Assembly: GCA_965644295.1 (NCBI GenBank)
Contig: CBFFRP010000399.1
Location: forward strand, 124,001 to 188,000
Reading direction: 5' to 3'
Length of the DNA: 64,000 nucleotides
From: Paraphysomonas bandaiensis
Lineage: Eukaryota > Chrysophyceae
Below the pieces are notes generated by a model. The model was not told the DNA's origin and did no database searches. It worked only from the letters and a program-made list of their open reading frames with translations. The position numbers were made by a program, and so were the translations under genes. Of this stretch, positions 58,101-64,000 are shown in pieces; the first letter of the stretch is position 1; each line of letters begins with the position of its first letter.

Positions 58101-59637
58101 GGCCAAGTCTTTTGTGCCATAGAATTCGCTGGTCATCAAACCCCTGCTCCTCAAGTGCTGCTGAGGATTCTTCTCCAAGCTGAAGTAAGTCTTCGAGTCG
58201 AACTGGATATAATCCATTAACACTTCTCTGTCTAATGAGTGTCTTGTTCGTAGTCTTATTTCGAATGACGACTTCATCATTATCGAACGTCACAACACAA
58301 CCCCTATCTGTGATGCTCTTCATATCTACGAGGTTCTTACTTGCTTCAGGTGCGTAGTACACCTTTTTAAAGCTTCCTACATCGCCAACACTGTGTATTG
58401 ACAGTTTACCTTTGTTCGCTGTGGACATCTGCCTATCAGCGCGCTGAAGGTTGGTCATGTGGTTTTTGGAGGTAAGGATCATCTTGTTGCACCCGCTGTC
58501 TAAATAAATAACATCTGACATGCTCTGTGCTAGATTCACCTCTTCTTCCACACATATCATCGATTCGTATCCCGCTTCATCTTCTGAATCATGTACAGAC
58601 ACTCGCGGTTTCTTCTTGTTCTTGTAGGGTGCCGTTTCCCTTCTAGAGTCTCGCCCCCGTTTAGAACTGACCACTGCAGCTTTAGCAGTCTTCAAGTGGA
58701 AGCAGTCTTTAGTCTGATGGCCTGGGATGTCACATATCTCACACACAGGTAGCTTTGTTTTGTTATCACCCCTGTTTCTGTGATCTCTATCTTTTCTCTG
58801 TGATCTTGTCCCCTTCATCCTCTTTATGACATGCTCTGGAGTCTTGCACTCCCTAGCAAAGTGGCCAAGTTTCTTGCACTTATTGCATCTGCCCTTTCTC
58901 TTGTGCTCTTTCCATTTACTGTCATCCACTGCTTGATTGACACTGTCTTCCCCTGAATTTTGCAACGCATGCTTGCCGAATGATGTGTTTTCATACCCTT
59001 TGATTAGGCTGCTTGCTCTTGCGTATGTCACATCGTTTGCTGTATACAGGCTGTGTGCTAGTTGGGAATATCTCTTGTCTGTGAGACCTTCCTTTAGTCG
59101 AGTGAGCTTGTCGTCTTCCGTGACTTCACGACCTAGATTCTCGAGAATCTTGGCCTGGGCTTCAACGCTGTCGACGAACTCTGCTCCTGACTGACTTGAG
59201 GTAATCTTCATTGAATTGAACTTTGTGACCTCTGCCTGTACTGTATTCTTTTCAACATTGAGAAATCTCTCTTCCAGTGCCTGTAGTAACCCTTTTGCTG
59301 TACTTCCTTCGTAGAGAGCCGCTGTTGTGCCTGCTTTTGGGTGAGCATTGCACACTTCCATCAGGAAGGAGTACGCGGTCTCGTTCCGGGTGTTCCAGAG
59401 TTTCTTCGCTTTGCGTAGTCGCTTCTTCTGTGCATCAGTCATATGAGCTCCCGCTGGGACTGTAGAGTCTAGATCATGAATGTGCCTTGGTTTATCCTTT
59501 GAGAGGACAAGATGAGCTCGATTGTGTCTCATGAGGAATGAGGTGAAGAACTTCTTGAATTTCTTGAAGTTCAGTTCCTCGAAGGGAGGTACCTTTGAGC
59601 CTGAGGCGACATTCGTGAAATTTCCATCCGCTGCCAT
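55120..59637 (-). CDS. copia Gag-Pol polyprotein, 1,505 residues
   Basis: Single uninterrupted frame. The Gag part includes a UBN2-type capsid region, then two CX2CX4HX4C zinc knuckles: CNKCKKLGHFAREC near 247 and CEICDIPGHQTKDC near 299. The protease motif DSG is near 380. Integrase shows the HHCC region (HKRLGH ... CKCNTC, about 510-555) and the DDE core (SADTME, HADGAG, SERTNR; about 584, 649, 688). Reverse transcriptase spans about 1000-1250, with VRLVAKGFTQEQGVDYNETF and YVDDIIVL near 1175. RNase H lies near 1354 (YSDADWAGD, STMEAEY). No frameshift or stop separates Gag from Pol. The start ATG uses the last base of the 5' LTR. All catalytic residues I can check are present, so the copy may be active. 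Confidence 0.97.
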   Translation of the reverse strand: MAADGNFTNVASGSKVPPFEELNFKKFKKFFTSFLMRHNRAHLVLSKDKPRHIHDLDSTVPAGAHMTDAQKKRLRKAKKLWNTRNETAYSFLMEVCNAHPKAGTTAALYEGSTAKGLLQALEERFLNVEKNTVQAEVTKFNSMKITSSQSGAEFVDSVEAQAKILENLGREVTEDDKLTRLKEGLTDKRYSQLAHSLYTANDVTYARASSLIKGYENTSFGKHALQNSGEDSVNQAVDDSKWKEHKRKGRCNKCKKLGHFARECKTPEHVIKRMKGTRSQRKDRDHRNRGDNKTKLPVCEICDIPGHQTKDCFHLKTAKAAVVSSKRGRDSRRETAPYKNKKKPRVSVHDSEDEAGYESMICVEEEVNLAQSMSDVIYLDSGCNKMILTSKNHMTNLQRADRQMSTANKGKLSIHSVGDVGSFKKVYYAPEASKNLVDMKSITDRGCVVTFDNDEVVIRNKTTNKTLIRQRSVNGLYPVRLEDLLQLGEESSAALEEQGFDDQRILWHKRLGHVNYDKLTESDRRGLVDGINLDKKYFRKKHKKTICKCNTCMRSKLTRKNFRTPRQLMNLDNNPKERGVLSADTMEVLNTPSMEGYKHVLLFKHSDAKHVWAYGLKNKTGSEVLKCMKDMVETQLVKEGLQLRRYHADGAGELVGQHVRQYLRETTSTRTVQVTWTPRDTPEMNSLSERTNRTVKEMALAILLDSGMPSVFWFKAVLHAVYLINRLPTKTTKGYISPFEYITGTAPDVSDLKIWGCKAWAIVPKEQRRKEWKEKGKPGYYMGQCQQPVGHQIYIPDLNAIIVAVNAQFDESIPERSQEYFDEIDNLQIDTSETAESVNDYQYLVGLRHLDGHLCYVTTRVIERRGVIVAYRRLDMKGNTTEEQTPIHIKDVVKMTHSTKCQTDKFNSLRNELDQTCNDSDNEQRTPDRSNRGASSTGGADRNPRTEKRPRKKRHIVNVGVLGDVSLFLDSSNSTIKEPQTLAEAKKTPQRTYWIEATRKEVHKLERRTCWKIVRRPKHRKIIKSKLVFKVKRDHLGKIKKFKVRLVAKGFTQEQGVDYNETFSPVAKGVSFRLALALALRYNLQLRQLDVETAFPYADLDEDVFMSPPAGIDIPQGCCLKILKSLYGLKQAPRNWHSMLKDSIKAMGYKQCVLDPCLFVLKGTDDNLHMILVYVDDIIVLSSDSRHIEEVISAFKTQYAMQDMGDLKHYLGLTIERHNGQIKLHQSAYAKDVVARFNHLLSEKKRRCKATTPLPPGLKLSKDAKEEETRKQREYVDAFPYQSVIGALMYLAVHTRPDMAYTVNLLSRFTTRPTYAACQAALHTLLYLENTVDQGIIFPNFTDEDPLCVYSDADWAGDLDTCRSTTGYIVYLWGAPIAWQSRLQPTVATSTMEAEYMAAYAAIQEIVWIRGVMTELGIRGFELSKNASPTILNMDSKSAIDLAQNPVNHKRSKHIRIKYHWIREQVGGCIVRLNHVPTAEMTADVMTKALSEKLHYQHVHTMVSH
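59623..59636 (-). other. putative primer-binding site overlapping the start codon
   Basis: Directly after the 5' LTR the minus strand reads TGGCAGCGGATGGA. TGG complements the CCA end of a tRNA, as expected for a PBS. The matching tRNA (3' end ...CCGCTGCCA) was not identified. Confidence 0.45.
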
Positions 59638-59943
59638 ATTAATTTACGCTTTTAGTTAGTGCAATATTGACTGATTGATATTATAGGAGATATAGTAAGT
59701 TTATGATGTTGTAGCCCTGTGAGTTAGGAACCACGTCATTCACCAACATCAACATTCTGTTCTACAAATCATATCTTTAACAGCTACTATATTTTCAGTT
59801 TCTTTGTATACTTGTAATAGCTACTCCTATACTGTAGTCATGTATATTCTGTATTTCATTGCTACATAGAATACAGGATAACTACTAGCGATTGACTTTA
59901 CCAAACTTCAAGTACGCACGTAGGAGTTGGTTGTAGTTCAATA
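59637..59943 (-). repeat. 5' LTR of the copia element
   Basis: 307 bp, apparently identical to the LTR at 54765-55071. Its last base (A on the minus strand, position 59637) is also the first base of the polyprotein ATG, so no untranslated leader separates LTR and coding region. Confidence 0.95.
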
Positions 59944-60679
59944 GGTTCTTTTATTGGCGAGTTCGTGTATTTGTTCTCCATTTCTCGCAGGACCCTCGGT
60001 AGCTATCATCGATAACAGTTTGAAATAGCAATAGATCAGTTACATTAAAAGCAAGGACGAGAAAACGGCTGAAATCATTGTCTTCTTTATCAAATCCTGT
60101 TTAATTTGCTGACGGGCTTTTCTAAAACATCCTAACGTTTACAGTTTATATCCTATTTGGTGAGTTATCTAACTTCTGAGCTCACTTTCATTATATGCTG
60201 ATTTCAAATGTCGGTCCTAAATTGACAATCTTTATAATTGACTACAACCTACGCCAATTAGTTGTTACGTATTCTAGTTGGATATTGATAGGAAATATTC
60301 ATACTTCACACATCATAACTATTCCAATCGGTTTTACTAGTAGAGGGTAAGGGTTACGGGTTTAGTTTATTTTTCCCCTCGCATCTCCGACCCCCGTTTT
60401 TTTCTGTGGACTAGCTTTTTGCTGTCACTACTCTCTACTCTCACCTTTTGGTGGTGTTCTGGGGGATAAGTCGCACCTTTTCTCCGGGAAATTAACGTGA
60501 GTAGATGTTGTAACGCTTGTGTAGTACAAGGTACAAGGGACACTAAAAATGGTACTTGGGTCTTGACAAATAAACAGGCATCTGGGAATGGGACCACCTC
60601 AAGGGGCAGCCAGGGCATTGGGCTGCCAACTGAAATCTAACATTCGGGCTAGTTTACCTCTCTTAAGGACAGAGAACTA

Positions 60680-60752
60680 AAGTGGTCGCACCTTGGTGCT
60701 TGCGATGACGCACAAGCAGCTTTTGTAGCGCAAAGTAGTAGGATGTCAGAGT
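60680..60752 (+). repeat. 73-nt dispersed repeat, copy A
   Basis: Begins AAGTGGTCGCACCTTGGTGC and contains GACGCACAAGCAGCTT and TAGTAGGAT. It is about 86% identical to copy B at 61307-61379, without gaps. The short palindrome GCACCTTGGTGC and the unusual conservation hint at a structured RNA or a mobile-element end. Confidence 0.75.
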
Positions 60753-61306
60753 TAAGCGCTAGTTAGTAAATTTGTTTCGTTAGACTATTTCTGACTCTCA
60801 TACGCATATATCGCTAATATAACTTCAGGCTTATGTAGCTATAAATTGAATTGCCAAGTAATTTAATTTGGTTATAAAATGATAATTGTAATTATTACTG
60901 GTAAATATTTCCAAAAAAATTCTAAATAATTGCTTGCTTTTAATTATATATCACCTCAAAATGAAAAGTACAAACGTGCGTACATAGAAGAGCTTTACAG
61001 TGTTTAATCCTTGCATGAAAGAGTAAAAACATGTCCAAGATCGTTGGCAAAGAACAAACTGAGCACCTCCACAACATGTTGTATTTGCGTATTCGCTGTT
61101 TGAACGAAGGAGATGCTGTGGAGTCCACGGTGACGACGAAGATTCCGACATCCAATCATCTGCGTGGGTGTGATTTTTGTGTTGATCCCGATCCCAAGTG
61201 AGGTGTGTCATATGTCATTCCAGGATAGGGGCACTTGGTCTCACTTAGAAAGGTTTAGCAATCAGACTTGATATAGATAAACTGATACAATCAACATTAA
61301 GAACGG

Positions 61307-61379
61307 AAGTGGTCGCACCTTGGTGCTTACGGCGACGCACAAGCAGCTTCTGTAGCGCTAAATAGTAGGATAATAGAGT
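61307..61379 (+). repeat. 73-nt dispersed repeat, copy B
   Basis: Second copy, same orientation, 627 nt downstream of copy A. About ten substitutions, several of them transitions (GCGATGACG versus ACGGCGACG). The flanks are not similar. Confidence 0.75.
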
Positions 61380-61672
61380 CTGTGCTGATTAGTTATGGGT
61401 AGAGGTCTAAATAGTCTGTCTAGCATTCAACTAGCCACTACATTGGTGCAGATTTTTAACGCCTATTGCTAAAGAATAAGACTTTCAGTATATAACTGAA
61501 TACAATAGCGATGTAACTTTATAGTGTGCTAGAGTAAGATAACATTCTTATTACAAGAAACAACAAGATTGAACTAGAGCATAAAAATTAATTATTCGTA
61601 AAAACCATCCAGCAATCTACTTATTTACATATATCATCTACGAGAAGTGCATCCTTATAAAAAAACGCACTA

Positions 61673-64000
61673 CTACAAGTCTTCAATAAAAACTAAACCC
61701 GCACTGCAGAGCACCCTCAAAACTCTAAGTCGAAACTCTGTCGAAACCGAACGAGTACTGCTACTTCCTTCTGAAAGAAATGATCCACGCTCGCATAAAG
61801 TCGTTATTTTCTCCTGGGCTGGAGTGTCACCGCTACTCCAAACAACATATTCTTCTTCAACAGTGTTTGCAGCAAACAGCTGAGTGATAGAGGCTGACAT
61901 TGACGTACTCCTTTTGCGACGAGATTCCATATCTTCAGCGTTCACCTTGCACTCATACTCGCTCATGCGCTCGGCCACCACATTATGACACAGACTCATC
62001 ATCGGAAGCCCCACCATAACTAACACTGCCGCGGCAGTACATACCGCCCAGGTACTCTAAATATTACGTTACACAACAACGTCACATATAGCATGCACAT
62101 ACCGTCTTCATCGTAGCAACCACGTCAAAGCATTTATCGTCACCATGTAGCTCCTCGTCCATATACTCCTTCAGAATTTTATTGATTGCATCACAATCAT
62201 CGCCAACCAAAAACTTTGCAAACTGTCTTATCTCCAGCATCGCGGCAATAACCGACAAGACGAACACGTCTAGAGCATTCCACGCATTTAGCATCTCCGC
62301 AACAACGATCATTCCTTTCTGAAAGGTCAACGACAGCGGGGTGCACCACAAAAAGAGCAGTGCAACTAAAAATGCAATTGGCATAGCGAGTCCGAATAGA
62401 AAGTATGCCAACTGAATAAACCGCACCCCGAAATTATGGGGGATGCCAGACGCTGCAGGTAAGTTCGACCCTACACTGATCAAACTATACGAATCTGTCG
62501 GGTCACTCATCAAGTATCCCGTTAGCCCGCGGAATTCAAACTGAATTGTGTTCAATATAGCACCAGTCAGCACAAGAGCAATGCCAATCACAATAACCGA
62601 ACCAACAGTCAGCTTCCCTGCATTTGTGAAACCAACTTTCTTGTAAATAGACGAACTGCTAGAGTCGGCACCATCTTCACTGGTCACAATCTCAACCGTA
62701 TGTATGTGGTTCATGAGTGCCACTTTCATGGTGTCGTCATTCTCGAGTGGGGTTGGACTCTCTGACACTATTCTGTGGCACGCTAGTGCGAAATGGCCGA
62801 TTGCCAAGCTCCCCATTGTTGCCAGCAGAAACGCATAAAAGCTCCAGTGGGGAACCACAGTCATTGTCAATTTTATGCCAGGCGCAATAGAAAAATGGAA
62901 GTGAAAAGCAACCATCTAGTAAAGAAGGAGTGAAACAATATACACACACTGCACTCTAACTTACCATTAGAACCATAACAAAAGTATCGACTAGAGACCA
63001 CTTTCCGAGTATGTCTAGCCAAATGAGAACATTGTCTCGAGTAGGGAGAGACACAACTGATGTAGGAACAAACCACATAACAAGCATCGCAAAGAGCTTA
63101 ATGAATGGCCATGCCCCAGTAAAGAATGCAATGATAACAGCCAGGAAATACGTGCCGGCTTCCCACCTACGCAACATACACATGACTTGACAGAAAAATG
63201 TATACTTTTATGCTTACATCTCTCTCACTGTGTTGCCCAGTCCAAATTCAAAAACGGGATCCGGGGTTATCACTTGGTTTCCCATGTCGATCTCAACCAT
63301 CACAGAAGACGCCGGATGCATATCTGACACCATGAATAGGAAAAATATTGATACAATAATAATCGGCACTGAAATCCGGACAAAGAGAGAAAGTGAATCC
63401 TGGGCAACGAGTGCATCATATCCGCATGTCCCTTCGTCATACCCCATCATAATATTGACATATTTGTTTATCCACGCATTGCTCATCACTTTGCATTCTC
63501 CACTCGTCGCAGTCTCCACTGTATCGATATCCACTGACCCAGATACCGGGACATAGTTCATCTTCATATCATCCACATGTGTAGGAATTCTGAAATTATA
63601 AAACGTCCGGACAAGTAGGTATACAGCTACAACACATACAACAATAAGGGTGGCCATTTTCCATTGCCAGGAAAAGCTGAACTTGTTATCTTTCGTACTG
63701 CTGCCATCAGTGGACGGCTGATATGTGCCATCACACATATCTTTCGAGGAAACCAGTCTCGAACTGATTTTATTATTTATTGCCTCGATCGCTTCCGGCG
63801 ATTGCAAGGAGTCTAAGATTTTCTCTACTAATTGCAATATGTCTACCTCAGAAGTGCCTTCTATGAAATAAAAGTTTACACCACTGACAGACAAATCTAG
63901 TCCAGCGATTGACATGTGGTCAATTGCCGACGCTACACAGCCATCCGTATGATAGTCTGCGAGCTTCATATTATGTATGGAGGTTAAGTCCATTTCCATC
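61673..64000 (-). CDS. second TULIP-PqiA/LetA fusion protein (5' part outside window)
   Basis: Four exons are visible: from the right edge to 63218, 63166-62965, 62915-62103 and 62056-61673; about 727 residues of the C-terminal half. It is a clear paralogue of the gene at 39912-46532: FWTLG-type ectodomain end, first helix (MATLIVVCVVAVYLLVRTFY), PDPVFEFGLGNTVREM, AFFTGAWPFIKLFAMLVMWF, LIWLDILGKWSLVDTFVMVL, AMPIAFLVALLFLWCTPLSL and MLNAWNALDVFVLSVIAAML. The exon with the first PqiA-type segment has the same length (202 nt) and phase in both genes. The intron that splits IAAL from LEIQQF in the first gene is absent here. The cytosolic tail is shorter and ends GLVFIEDL. The role is inferred to be the same: membrane lipid handling at the cell surface or an organelle. 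Confidence 0.87.

Larger units (their letters stand above)
54765..59943 (-). mobile_element. intact Ty1/copia LTR retrotransposon (5,179 bp)
   Basis: Two 307-bp direct LTRs flank one long polyprotein frame on the minus strand. The insertion is bounded by a perfect 5-bp target-site duplication, GGTTC at 54760-54764 and 59944-59948. The order protease, integrase, reverse transcriptase, RNase H is that of copia. A polypurine tract and a primer-binding-like TGG lie directly beside the LTRs. I found no difference between the two LTRs on reading, so the insertion is recent. It lies about 150 bp downstream of DPH2 and does not interrupt a recognised gene. Confidence 0.97.
59944..61672. other. spacer with dispersed repeats, no supported gene
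   Basis: About 1.7 kb between the copia element and the TULIP-LetA paralogue. The part 60360-60770 is less AT-rich than the rest and has a weak minus-strand frame (60367-60618), possibly decayed mobile DNA. Frames at 60940-61211 overlap one another and are not accepted. Two copies of a 73-nt repeat are listed separately. Confidence 0.5.

Noticed and set aside
1-64000. tRNA, rRNA, snRNA genes and CRISPR arrays
   Set aside because: I looked for tRNA B-box-like sequences and snRNA-like cores and found none convincing; a covariance-model scan would be decisive. CRISPR is not expected in this kind of genome.

Overview
The window is nuclear DNA of a unicellular eukaryote. The genes are cut by many short GT-AG spliceosomal introns (mostly 43-110 nt, donors like GTAAGT or GTATGT). 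The standard genetic code fits everywhere. The intergenic DNA is AT-rich, there are no operons, and the gene set is eukaryotic (Rab escort protein, U1 snRNP protein PRP39, diphthamide enzyme DPH2, mitochondrial carrier, nucleotide-sugar transporter). I could not assign a lineage. Gene density is about one gene per 3 kb. Exon borders were derived by hand from splice signals, reading phase and protein-family match.

Layout. 1-5297 (-): 5'-complete, 3'-truncated giant coiled-coil/IQ protein. 5958-6789 (+): TXNDC9. 7178-9953 (-): family C69 dipeptidase with signal peptide and C-terminal anchor. 10564-11049 (+): hypothetical. 11.0-13.3 kb: apparently gene-free. 13296-16026 (-): GT90-family glycosyltransferase. 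16607-19311 (+): SAM-domain protein. 20172-20979 (-): WW-domain, probable splicing protein. 21902-23862 (+): PRP39. 24836-25776 (-): EF-hand protein. 26805-27222 (+): small three-exon gene. 27281-28011 (-): basic-tailed unknown. 28388-29023 (+): ankyrin protein. 29849-32282 (-): Rab escort protein. 32905-36784 (+): J-domain/ankyrin/UBA protein. 38181-39170 (-): mitochondrial carrier. 39912-46532 (+): a 2,141-residue protein joining BPI/LBP-like (TULIP) lipid-binding modules to a PqiA/LetA-like membrane domain. 47556-48353 (-): chromatin-type unknown. 49104-50478 (+): alpha/beta hydrolase. 50605-50865 (+): small membrane protein. 51309-52391 (-): nucleotide-sugar transporter. 53133-54612 (+): DPH2. 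54765-59943: an intact Ty1/copia retrotransposon with apparently identical LTRs. 61673-64000 (-): the C-terminal part of a second TULIP-PqiA/LetA gene.

Most interesting: (1) the two TULIP-LetA fusion genes, which look like a eukaryotic single-chain counterpart of the bacterial Let/Pqi lipid-transport systems; (2) the young copia element with TATT...AATA termini and a primer-binding site fused to the start codon; (3) a DPH2 that has lost every expected iron-sulphur ligand and carries a 12-nt micro-exon; (4) three long (TGTA)n arrays, all lying between divergent gene pairs, two of which share the same internal interruption haplotype.

The genes do not form one pathway. Several serve secretion and membrane traffic (REP, GT90, nucleotide-sugar transporter, C69 peptidase, TULIP-LetA), and two or three serve splicing (PRP39, WW protein).
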